From an uncultured Eubacteriales bacterium (lineage in GTDB: Bacteria; Bacillota; Clostridia; Monoglobales; Monoglobaceae), in assembly GCA_905198865.1 (NCBI GenBank), contig CAJKEB010000032.1, positions 1-20,603 on the forward strand: 20,603 nt of DNA, read 5' to 3'. The position numbers and the translations under genes were made by a program. The notes beneath the pieces are model-generated. The model was not told the DNA's origin and made no database searches. It worked only from the letters and a program-made list of their open reading frames with translations. This document shows positions 7,622 through 14,053 of the stretch, piece after piece (the first letter of the stretch is position 1; every line of letters begins with the position of its first letter).

Positions 7622-7710
7622 TATCACGCTTCGTGTGAGGCGGCTGCTCGCCTAACGTGTTCACTTCGTTCACCTGCCGAAGCTCGCATTTCCACTTTTG
7701 CCAAAGCGGA
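7622..7710. repeat. Second array of short hairpins, between rsmI and trmN6
   Basis: Inverted repeats CACG/CGTG (7625-7635), AGGCG/CGCCT (7638-7653) and TCC-CTTT/AAAG-GGA (7691-7710) surround the direct repeat GTTCAC-TTC-GTTCAC (7659-7673). Style and size resemble the array at 10-138. It starts within 10 bp of the trmN6 stop on the leftward transcript. The rest of the gap (7565-7621) holds nothing recognisable. Confidence 0.55.
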
Positions 7711-7719
7711 GAAAATTTT

Positions 7720-8490
7720 TCAATTCCTTTCATATATTAGGTCAATTTCCTCGGTATATCCGCTGCCGTCTGACTTATGTATATAGAGCGGCGGTTCAAG
7801 GAACAGCTTCGGTCTGCCGCAGTACGCGCCCTCAACAAGCACCATTGTCGCAGTCTTGCCATAGGACGGATGAACCATTCTGAGCCGCTTCGGTTCAATC
7901 TTATTGTTTCGCATATGCCAGAATATGTCCGCCAGCCTTTCCGGGCGGTGAATAAGCGCAAGCTTTCCGCCGGGCGTCAAAAGCTCTGCTGATACTTTGA
8001 TTACATCTTCAAGATTACACATGATCTCATGCCGTGCTATCGCAGATACGTCAAATTTATTCTTTATGCCGCCGCCGTTTTCCTTATACGGCGGATTGCA
8101 TGTTATATTATGGAAGGAACTCCTCCCGAATATCTCGCTTCCATGCCTTAAATCACCGCATACAATGTCGATTTGCGCCTCAAGACGGTTAAGAGCGACA
8201 GACCTGCCTGCCATTTCCGCAACAGCGCTTTGAATTTCAAGCCCGGTAATATGCTCAGCAGCGGATTTGTGGGTCAGCAGAATGGGAATTATTCCGTTTC
8301 CGCTGCATAAATCAAGCACTCTTGCCCACTTTTTTATCCCCTGCGCGGCAAAATATGCAAGTAATACCGCGTCAACTCCGAAGCAAAACTGACTCGGATT
8401 CTGAATAATCTTAAGTCCGTCTAAATTCAGGTCGTCAATTCTTTCGTTTTTCTTTAAAATATTGTTTATTTCACTGTTATTTTCCGCCAT
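7720..8490 (-). CDS. trmN6: tRNA1(Val) (adenine37-N6)-methyltransferase-type protein (TrmN6/YabB)
   Basis: This Rossmann-fold SAM-dependent N6-adenine methyltransferase (256 aa) is predicted to modify A37 of a valine tRNA. Visible motifs are FCFGVDAVLLA (35-45), SAM-binding VLDLCSGNGIIPILL (58-72), acidic GLEIQ (83-87) and catalytic NPPY (132-135), with the C-terminal YERN end usual for the family. The ORF extends to 8523, but the ATG at 8490 has AAAGG 9 nt upstream while the upstream ATG has none. It forms a leftward pair with rsmI; the 210-bp gap between them contains repeats. Confidence 0.9.
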   Translation of the reverse strand: MAENNSEINNILKKNERIDDLNLDGLKIIQNPSQFCFGVDAVLLAYFAAQGIKKWARVLDLCSGNGIIPILLTHKSAAEHITGLEIQSAVAEMAGRSVALNRLEAQIDIVCGDLRHGSEIFGRSSFHNITCNPPYKENGGGIKNKFDVSAIARHEIMCNLEDVIKVSAELLTPGGKLALIHRPERLADIFWHMRNNKIEPKRLRMVHPSYGKTATMVLVEGAYCGRPKLFLEPPLYIHKSDGSGYTEEIDLIYERN

Positions 8491-8624
8491 TTGTCCGTTC
8501 CTTTGCGTTAACAATTTATTCATATTTTTAATTTTTGTTCACAAAATGTTCATATATTAAATCTTTTAAGGATTTTTTTATCGCAGATGTACAAATTGCA
8601 CAAAAACCTATGGTTTTTTATAAA

Positions 8625-8641
8625 TGTTACAGCTTTGTAAC
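8625..8641 (+). promoter_or_regulatory. WalR/PhoP-type box: TGTTAC-N5-TGTAAC
   Basis: TGTTAC (8625-8630), 5 bp, TGTAAC (8636-8641) exactly fits the WalR (YycF) consensus TGTWAH-N5-TGTWAH. PhoP boxes are similar TT-A-CA direct repeats, so the regulator could be either. Confidence 0.5.
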
Positions 8642-8689
8642 GCCGTAAAAACGTTGGTTTTGGAGATTTTGAATGAACATTATTCCGAA

Positions 8690-8717
8690 TGTTACATTTG
8701 TGTTACAAAACTGTTAC
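8690..8717 (+). promoter_or_regulatory. Triple in-phase TGTTAC repeat (two overlapping WalR-type boxes)
   Basis: TGTTAC occurs at 8690-8695, 8701-8706 and 8712-8717, each separated by 5 bp (11-bp period, one helical face). Each adjacent pair meets TGTWAH-N5-TGTWAH. The array ends 34 bp before the TGATATAAT extended -10 at 8752-8760, which lacks a -35; this suits activator dependence. Confidence 0.55.
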
Positions 8718-8751
8718 AAAGCAAATTATGAGTAATTTTGAGCAAAATCCC

Positions 8752-8760
8752 TGATATAAT
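8752..8760 (+). promoter_or_regulatory. Extended -10 (upstream promoter P1) of the 3D-domain gene
   Basis: TGATATAAT is a perfect extended -10 with no recognisable -35 at 16-18 bp. It lies downstream of the TGTTAC array, suggesting a regulated promoter with a start near 8767. Confidence 0.45.
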
Positions 8761-8945
8761 GCCATGTAAATAGTATACCAGAAAATTTGATTAAGCACAA
8801 TAACCAAAATCAAGATTTACCAAATAAAAAATCGAGATATTTGGAGTAAACAAGAGAAAAAGTGAAAGATAGAAAGAAAACCCCTTGTTTTTTGTTATTA
8901 CCACTAATTAAAATGGATTAATCAATTTAAGGGATTTTTGGATAT

Positions 8946-8974
8946 TTGACGGAAATCAAAAGCGGCTATATAAT
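8946..8974 (+). promoter_or_regulatory. Strong sigmaA promoter (P2) of the 3D-domain gene
   Basis: TTGACG (8946-8951), 17 bp, TATAAT (8969-8974). The predicted start is near 8981, giving a leader of about 47 nt. Confidence 0.8.
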
Positions 8975-9027
8975 GGCAATGTAACAACGAAGGACTCAGT
9001 TCCAAAAATTTATTTTGAGGTGATTTG

Positions 9028-10065
9028 ATGTTTACAAGACTGATAAGAAAGATTAACTTGTCAGCCAAAAATTGTGTGGCAGCGGCGGTATGTTCCGCGG
9101 TAGTGGTTACAACATGCTGCAGTTTCGCATATGCTACACCGAGTACAGTTACAATTTGCGATTCAAACAGTACACCTATTACTGTTAAGACAAGCGGTTC
9201 AAGCGTTGAGAAGGTTCTTGACAGACAGGGTATTGTTCTTAACGAAGGCGATGAAACAAATATCGCGCTTAACGAGACTGTTCAAAACAATTCGGTTATT
9301 GAGATTTACAGAGCTATGCCTGTCAAGATTACTATGAACGGTGTTACAACCGAGTATCAGACAACAAAGAAGCTCGTTTCGGATATTCTTGCCGATGTTG
9401 GTATCGAGGCGTCAGAAGAAGACGTTACACCGAGAATGACCGATGTAATTGAAGCCGGTGATGAAATTGTTGTCAGCGGTGAGGATTCTCAAATTGTTAC
9501 TGTATCCGAGAAGATTTCATATAATACAATAGAGATTGAAAATTCTTATCTTGCGCCGGGCGAGAGAGTTACTACTCAGTACGGTGCAGACGGTGAAAGA
9601 GAAATAACTTACAAGATTTACTACAGCGATGGCGCTGAAGTATACCGTGAGAGAATAGGCGAGTATGTTCTTGCCGAAGCTCAGGACGAAATTGTTGAGT
9701 ATTCTCCGCAGGAAGAGTTTGAAGTAGGTAAGATTCCGGCTTCAAGACCGACAAACTATTCAAGAGTTGAAACGTTTACAGCGACAGCTTATGACGCGTC
9801 ACCTGAGGATAACGGTCCGTGGGCGGGCGTTACTTCAACCGGTATGCCGATGGGCTATGGTGTTATCGCCGTTGACCCGAAGGTTATTCCTTACGGAACA
9901 AGAATGTATATCGAGTCTGTTGACGGTCAGTATGTTTACGGCTACGCTATCGCAGGTGACTGCGGCGGAGCTATCAAGGGCAACAGAGTTGACTTGTTCT
10001 ACTGGTCAAAGGCTCAGTGTAACCAGTTCGGCAGACGTGCGGTTAACATTTACTTCCTTGACTAA
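9028..10065 (+). CDS. YabE-like cell-wall protein: DUF348 x2, G5 and 3D domains
   Basis: This exported or membrane-anchored wall protein (345 aa) has a C-terminal 3D domain, a double-psi-barrel fold related to MltA lytic transglycosylases and found in YabE, YocH and resuscitation/Sps factors. A hydrophobic segment at 15-36 is a signal or anchor. Two ubiquitin-like DUF348 repeats (about 40-95 and 98-150) and a G5 domain (about 154-215; LAPGERVTTQYGADGEREITY) precede the 3D domain (250-345), whose naming Asp residues are D283 (VDP), D311 (GDCGG) and D322 (VDLF). The ATG at 9028 follows GAGGTGAT; a TTG one codon earlier is less likely. It is monocistronic (own promoter and terminator). In Bacillus, yabE also lies close to yabB/yabC, so the context is conserved. 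Confidence 0.9.
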   Translation: MFTRLIRKINLSAKNCVAAAVCSAVVVTTCCSFAYATPSTVTICDSNSTPITVKTSGSSVEKVLDRQGIVLNEGDETNIALNETVQNNSVIEIYRAMPVKITMNGVTTEYQTTKKLVSDILADVGIEASEEDVTPRMTDVIEAGDEIVVSGEDSQIVTVSEKISYNTIEIENSYLAPGERVTTQYGADGEREITYKIYYSDGAEVYRERIGEYVLAEAQDEIVEYSPQEEFEVGKIPASRPTNYSRVETFTATAYDASPEDNGPWAGVTSTGMPMGYGVIAVDPKVIPYGTRMYIESVDGQYVYGYAIAGDCGGAIKGNRVDLFYWSKAQCNQFGRRAVNIYFLD

Positions 10066-10090
10066 TTCAATAAGATAATATTTAAGGTTT

Positions 10091-10124
10091 AGAGCCGTTT
10101 CCATTGTGAAACGGCTCTTTTTTT
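10091..10124 (+). terminator. Intrinsic terminator of the 3D-domain gene
   Basis: A perfect 11-bp stem AGAGCCGTTTC/GAAACGGCTCT with a 6-nt loop (CATTGT) is followed by a run of T. Confidence 0.95.
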
Positions 10125-10214
10125 GTGTATTGACCTTAAACTGCGGTTATGCAGTGTGATATTTCAGGGGCGGCTTAAAGCTGCCTCAACTTATTGTTAT
10201 ATTTTATAAATAAG

Positions 10215-10230
10215 GTTAGCGTTTGCTAAC
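10215..10230. promoter_or_regulatory. feo operator copy 1: GTTAGC-N4-GCTAAC
   Basis: GTTAGC-GTTT-GCTAAC is a perfect 6+6 palindrome, one of four in the feo locus. It resembles operators of DtxR-family iron repressors (TTAG...CTAA). It lies about 60 bp upstream of the -35, so it may serve as an auxiliary site. Confidence 0.6.
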
Positions 10231-10287
10231 TTATTCCTGCAATATTCCACAAAATAGAAATAAATCAAAAATAATCAGAAAATCCGC

Positions 10288-10375
10288 TTGACACATTAAG
10301 TAAAATGTTGTATTATATTAATGGGTTAGCAAGAGCTAACTTATGTTTTTGAATTGTGGTTAGTTTGGGCTAACC
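10288..10375 (+). promoter_or_regulatory. feo promoter with two overlapping/downstream operators
   Basis: TTGACA (10288-10293), 17 bp, TATTAT (10311-10316). The predicted start (near 10323) abuts operator copy 2, GTTAGC-AAGA-GCTAAC (10325-10340). Copy 3, GGTTAGT-TTGG-GCTAACC, follows at 10358-10375. Binding there would block transcription, as expected of iron-replete repression. No DtxR-family gene is in the window. Confidence 0.75.
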
Positions 10376-10440
10376 GAATTTAAAATAAGACTTAGCCAAT
10401 GGATATAAAAAATCGAAAGCTATATGAGAGGGGGATTTTT

Positions 10441-10650
10441 ATGCCATTATCATTTGCTGATATGGAACAAGAAAACGTCATTTCGAGGATTGGAGGAAAC
10501 GACAGCACCAAAAAGTTTCTGGAAAGTCTCGGATTTGTTCCGGGAGAGAGCGTGAAGATCATAAACAAGCTTGGCGGGAATGTTATTGTTGAAATCAAAA
10601 ACTCCAGAGTTGCCGTCAGTGAAGAAATGGCAAGGAGAATTATGGTTTAA
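10441..10650 (+). CDS. feoA: FeoA-family ferrous iron transport protein (first copy)
   Basis: This SH3-like FeoA-domain protein (69 aa) assists FeoB at the cytoplasmic face. The pattern is typical: MPLSFADMEQENVISRIGG, then FLESLGFVPGESVKIINKLGGNVIVEIKNSRVAVSEEMARRIMV, with the conserved LGF-PG turn and a C-terminal beta strand plus short helix. The ATG at 10441 is preceded by GAGGGGGAT; an in-frame ATG at 10399 lacks a ribosome site and is rejected. It is followed 55 bp later by a second FeoA gene, an A-A-B arrangement common in Clostridia. Confidence 0.88.
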   Translation: MPLSFADMEQENVISRIGGNDSTKKFLESLGFVPGESVKIINKLGGNVIVEIKNSRVAVSEEMARRIMV

Positions 10651-10705
10651 TCCTGAAAAATTCGTTAATTTGGGATTTGATTAAGGCAGAACGGAGGTGG
10701 GAGTC

Positions 10706-10927
10706 ATGAGAACTTTAAGAGAAATGAAGGTCGGTGAGACCGCGGTTGTAAAAAAGGTCAATGGCGAAGGCGCGATTAAACGCCGTATTATGGATATGGG
10801 AATAACAAAGGGTACAGAGGTTTTTGTCAGAAAGGTTGCGCCGCTGGGCGATCCTGTCGAGGTAACCGTTCGTGGATACGAATTATCTGTACGTAAAAAT
10901 GATGCGGAAATGATAGTTTTGGCTTAA
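10706..10927 (+). CDS. feoA: FeoA-family ferrous iron transport protein (second copy)
   Basis: The second FeoA SH3-like domain protein (73 aa) has MRTLREMKVGETAVVKKVNG, IKRRIMDMGITKGTEVFV, APLGDPVEVTVRGYELSVRKNDAEMIVL. It matches the FeoA consensus (RR-MDMG-T-G, PLGDP-E--VRGY-L-LR) better than the first copy. GGAGG (10693-10697) lies 8 nt before the ATG at 10706; the GTG at 10697 overlaps this site. It is 140 bp before feoB, with operator copy 4 in between. Confidence 0.92.
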   Translation: MRTLREMKVGETAVVKKVNGEGAIKRRIMDMGITKGTEVFVRKVAPLGDPVEVTVRGYELSVRKNDAEMIVLA

Positions 10928-10988
10928 ACGCTTATAATAACGGCGTATTTGTACATAGCTTATATTTCCCATTTTTTTAAAGCTGTGG

Positions 10989-11004
10989 GTTAGTTTATGC
11001 TAAC
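10989..11004. promoter_or_regulatory. feo operator copy 4, upstream of feoB
   Basis: GTTAGT-TTAT-GCTAAC lies between the second feoA and feoB. It implies a separate feoB promoter or a roadblock; no clear -35/-10 was found nearby. Confidence 0.55.
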
Positions 11005-11067
11005 TCGGTTTAAATTAAAGTGATTTACAAAATCATCGCCTAAAATGAAATGGAGTGAGATATCAAA

Positions 11068-13533
11068 ATGGAAGTAAAAATTGCGCTTGCGGGAAATCCG
11101 AACAGCGGAAAAACCACGTTGTTTAATGCGTTGACCGGTTCCAATCAGTTTGTCGGCAACTGGCCGGGTGTTACGGTGGAGAAAAAAGAAGGACGGCTCA
11201 GGGGCAGGAAAAACGTGACAATAGTAGACCTTCCGGGTATTTATTCATTATCGCCTTATACCCTTGAAGAAGTCGTTGCAAGAAAGTTCTTGATTGAAGG
11301 CAAGCCCGATGCTATAATTAATATTATCGACGGAACCAATCTTGAGCGTAACCTGTATTTGACAACTCAGCTGCTTGAACTCGGAATTCCGGTTATAGCC
11401 GCTGTCAATCTGATGGACGTTGTTAAAAAGCAGGGGGATAAGATTGATTTTCAAAATCTCGGCAAAGCTCTGGGCTGTGAGATTGTTCCGATTTCTGCTC
11501 TTAAGGGAACAGGAATAAACGAAGCGGCGGAGAAGGCTGTAAAAGCAGCTATGGCAAAGAAGAAGGCTGTCCCCTCTCCGGTGTTTGATAAAAAGACAGA
11601 GGAATGGATAAGCGAAATCGCCGGTATGCTCGGCATCGATGTGCCTGAGGAGCAAAAGAGGTTTTATGCAATAAAGCTCTTTGAGGGCGATGACAAAATC
11701 AATCTCAAAGATGCGCCGGATGTTTCTGACATCGTAAAGAAGGCAGAAGCCGAGGAGGACGATGACACAGAAAGTATCATCACAAATGCGCGTTATGATT
11801 ACATAGCTTCGGTTATTAAAGGCTGTTATACAAAGAATAAGAAGCATAAGCTGACTACCTCTGACAAAATTGACAGAGTGGTAACAAACAGATTTCTGGC
11901 TTTGCCCATATTCGCAGCAGTTATGTTCCTTATATATTTTATTTCGATTACGACTGTGGGAACATGGGCCACCGACTGGGCAAATGACGGATTGTTTGGC
12001 GACGGCTGGCACTTGTTCGGTATAGGTACTTCGGAATACGAAGAAGCCGCCGGTGAGTATGAAATCGAGCTTGCAAAGATAGACGCATTCCTCAGCGCCG
12101 CTGAAGAAGAAGGCATTGATATAGAAACTGTCAGTGAGACGATTGAATCAGAGGAACCTGATGAAGAGGTTATAGCCGAGTTTGAAGCGCTTGCCGCAGG
12201 CGTAAGTGCAGTAGCCGAAATCACTGACGAGGACGGCAATGTTGAAGAAGAGATTGCTGTTGCGCTGAACGATTTTACAGCCGCTTTGGCGGCTGAGGAG
12301 CCCGATCCGGCAGACTTCGGAATTTGGATTCCGGGTATCCCGGCGCTTATTGAAAAGCTTCTGGAGGCTATGGGGACAGCAGAATGGCTTAACAGTCTGA
12401 TAATCGACGGTATTGTCGGCGGTGTTGGTGCCGTTCTCGGCTTTGTACCTCAGATGCTGGTTCTGTTCCTGCTTCTGACCTTCCTTGAAGGCTGCGGATA
12501 TATGGCGCGTGTTGCGTTTATCATGGACAGAATTTTCAGAAAGTTCGGACTTTCGGGCAAGTCATTTATACCGATGCTTGTCGGAACAGGCTGCGGTGTA
12601 CCCGGCGTTATGGCTTCACGAACGATAGAAAGTGACCGTGACAGAAAAATGACTATTATGACGACTACGTTTATCCCCTGCGGCGCTAAGCTGCCGATTA
12701 TCGCACTTATCGCCGGGGCATTGTTCGGCGGAGCCTGGTGGGTTGCGCCCAGCGCATATTTCGTAGGCGTTCTGGCAATAATCTTCTCAGGTGTAGTGCT
12801 TAAGAAAACCAAAATGTTTGCCGGCGACCCCGCGCCGTTTGTAATTGAGCTTCCTGCATACCGCATGCCGACTGTCGGCAATGTTCTCAGAGGCATGTGG
12901 GAAAGAGGCTGGTCGTTTATCAAAAAGGCAGGTACAATAATTCTTCTCTCATGTATCGTACTCTGGTTCCTCCAGGGCTTCGGCTTTGAGGAGGGCAGCT
13001 TCGGAATGGTTGAGGATCTCAATAACTCAATTCTCGCAAAGATCGGTATGGTTATTGCACCATTGTTCGCACCTTTGGGCTGGGGCGACTGGAAAGCGGC
13101 AGTTGCTGCTATTACAGGTCTTATCGCAAAGGAAAACGTTGTCGGTACCTTCGGCGTACTCTATGGATTTGCTGAGGTTGCAGAGGACGGAGCGGAAATC
13201 TGGGGAACACTTGCTTCAAGCTTCACTATGCTTTCGGCATATTCGTTCCTGGTGTTTAACCTTCTCTGTGCGCCGTGCTTTGCAGCAATCGGAGCTATAA
13301 GGCGAGAGATGAACAGCACTAAGTGGACGTGGTTCGCAATCGGATATCAGACAATCTTTGCATACTGCGTTTCACTGTGTATCTATCGGATAGGCGGCCT
13401 GTTCTGCGGCGTATCGTTCAGCGTATGGACAGTAGTTGCTGTTGTCCTTGTGATAATTGCACTCTGGCTGCTGCTTCGCCCGTATAAGAAGAGCGATAAA
13501 TTGACGGTAGGCAACATAGCGATTAAAGATTAG
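11068..13533 (+). CDS. feoB: Ferrous iron transporter FeoB with a large acidic insertion
   Basis: FeoB is a membrane Fe(II) permease with an N-terminal G domain. The G motifs are GNPNSGKT (9-16), GVT (34-36), DLPG (54-57), NLMD (114-117) and SAL (143-145). The NFeoB helical domain extends to about 270, TM1 is at about 276-296, and the pore motifs GCGVPGVMAS (508-517) and FIPCGAKLP (535-543) are intact. At 821 aa it is longer than typical FeoB (about 650-780). The excess lies at about 321-416, between TM1 and TM2, where roughly a third of residues are Asp or Glu and only one is Lys. GGAG (11052-11055) precedes the ATG. It is transcribed with feoA-feoA and followed by the Cys-rich partner. Confidence 0.96.
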   Translation: MEVKIALAGNPNSGKTTLFNALTGSNQFVGNWPGVTVEKKEGRLRGRKNVTIVDLPGIYSLSPYTLEEVVARKFLIEGKPDAIINIIDGTNLERNLYLTTQLLELGIPVIAAVNLMDVVKKQGDKIDFQNLGKALGCEIVPISALKGTGINEAAEKAVKAAMAKKKAVPSPVFDKKTEEWISEIAGMLGIDVPEEQKRFYAIKLFEGDDKINLKDAPDVSDIVKKAEAEEDDDTESIITNARYDYIASVIKGCYTKNKKHKLTTSDKIDRVVTNRFLALPIFAAVMFLIYFISITTVGTWATDWANDGLFGDGWHLFGIGTSEYEEAAGEYEIELAKIDAFLSAAEEEGIDIETVSETIESEEPDEEVIAEFEALAAGVSAVAEITDEDGNVEEEIAVALNDFTAALAAEEPDPADFGIWIPGIPALIEKLLEAMGTAEWLNSLIIDGIVGGVGAVLGFVPQMLVLFLLLTFLEGCGYMARVAFIMDRIFRKFGLSGKSFIPMLVGTGCGVPGVMASRTIESDRDRKMTIMTTTFIPCGAKLPIIALIAGALFGGAWWVAPSAYFVGVLAIIFSGVVLKKTKMFAGDPAPFVIELPAYRMPTVGNVLRGMWERGWSFIKKAGTIILLSCIVLWFLQGFGFEEGSFGMVEDLNNSILAKIGMVIAPLFAPLGWGDWKAAVAAITGLIAKENVVGTFGVLYGFAEVAEDGAEIWGTLASSFTMLSAYSFLVFNLLCAPCFAAIGAIRREMNSTKWTWFAIGYQTIFAYCVSLCIYRIGGLFCGVSFSVWTVVAVVLVIIALWLLLRPYKKSDKLTVGNIAIKD

Positions 13534-13543
13534 TAAAATATAA

Positions 13544-13616
13544 GCCCTCTCCAATTATGTGAATCGAGTGATACCGTAGGGGCGGATAGTATCCGCCCGC
13601 AGGCGACTGAGAGGGC
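13544..13616. repeat. Composite dispersed repeat: GCCCTCTC/GAGAGGGC ends around a GTAGGGGCGG palindrome
   Basis: Terminal inverted repeats GCCCTCTC (13544-13551) and GAGAGGGC (13609-13616) bound 73 bp. Inside, 13576-13599 is base-for-base the 24-bp palindrome of 7541-7564. The outer ends match the elements at 3099-3166 and 20572. It starts 10 bp after the feoB stop. Confidence 0.8.
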
Positions 13617-13656
13617 AAGCAGGGTTTGCGATTAGCGAAGAGATTATTAATAGGGC

Positions 13657-13692
13657 TCCCAAAAATGCTGACATAGTAACGCATTTTTGGGA
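13657..13692. repeat. Perfect 12-bp inverted repeat between feoB and the Cys-rich gene
   Basis: TCCCAAAAATGC and GCATTTTTGGGA enclose a 12-nt loop. There is no T-run in the + direction, so it is more likely an RNA processing or stability element, or a repeat end, than a terminator. Confidence 0.7.
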
Positions 13693-13720
13693 AGAGATTT
13701 GCGACGAAGGAGTGAATTAA

Positions 13721-13885
13721 ATGATTGCTACAATAGTTATAAGCATAATACTGTTATGTGTAGTCGCATTAATTGTGACGAAGATGGTTAAGGACAAAAA
13801 GAACGGCAAGGGCGGCTGCGGCTGCGGCTGCGACGGCTGTGCCAATTCATCAATTTGTCACAGCACCAAGCCTGATAATAAATAA
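13721..13885 (+). CDS. FeoB-associated Cys-rich membrane protein
   Basis: This 54-residue protein has one N-terminal membrane segment (about 3-20) followed by a Lys-rich stretch and a Cys cluster CGCGCDGC (C33, C35, C37, C40) plus C46. This is the standard pattern of the small protein found directly after feoB in Firmicutes, thought to handle Fe(II) or support FeoB; its biochemical role is not settled. AAGGAG (13707-13712) is 8 nt before the ATG. It is followed by a strong terminator closing the feo locus. Confidence 0.9.
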   Translation: MIATIVISIILLCVVALIVTKMVKDKKNGKGGCGCGCDGCANSSICHSTKPDNK

Positions 13886-13920
13886 GAAAAATAATTAATC
13901 CTAAAATATATTTGCTCTTT

Positions 13921-13962
13921 CAGCCGGACTGCGAGATTATCCGCAGCCCGGCTGATTTTTTT
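13921..13962 (+). terminator. Intrinsic terminator of the feo operon
   Basis: CAGCCGG/CCGGCTG and CTGCG/CGCAG stack with a single A-C mismatch, closed by an 8-nt loop, and are followed by A and seven T. Confidence 0.95.
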
Positions 13963-13972
13963 GCTTATAAAT

Positions 13973-14002
13973 TTGACAAAATATATGGTCATGTGCTATT
14001 AT
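13973..14002 (+). promoter_or_regulatory. sigmaA promoter of glnA
   Basis: TTGACA (13973-13978), 18 bp, TATTAT (13997-14002) preceded by TGC (extended -10). The start is near 14008, giving a leader of about 46 nt, too short for a dual-hexaloop ANTAR target or a known glutamine riboswitch. Confidence 0.75.
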
Positions 14003-14053
14003 GGTTGTAATATTTTCAGTATACATAATTTAATCAGACAGGGGGATTTACTT

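Larger units (their letters stand above)
8491..9027. other. Long divergent intergenic region trmN6 / 3D-domain gene
   Basis: No ORF is supported. The region holds three TGTTAC-type paired boxes (8625-8717), an extended -10 (8752-8760) and a strong promoter (8946-8974). No clear promoter for trmN6 was identified. Confidence 0.7.
10066..10440. other. Intergenic region between the 3D-domain gene and feoA
   Basis: No ORF is supported apart from the terminator. Small hairpins ACTGC/GCAGT (10140-10155) and a degenerate AGGGGCGGCTT...AAGCTGCCTC (10167-10187), resembling the GTAGGGGCGG family, are followed by operator copy 1 (10215-10230) and the feo promoter with copies 2 and 3. Confidence 0.6.

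Noticed and set aside
10399..10440. Upstream ATG extending the first FeoA by 14 residues
   Set aside because: No ribosome site precedes it; the extension is not FeoA-like and covers the GAGGGGGA site of the ATG at 10441.
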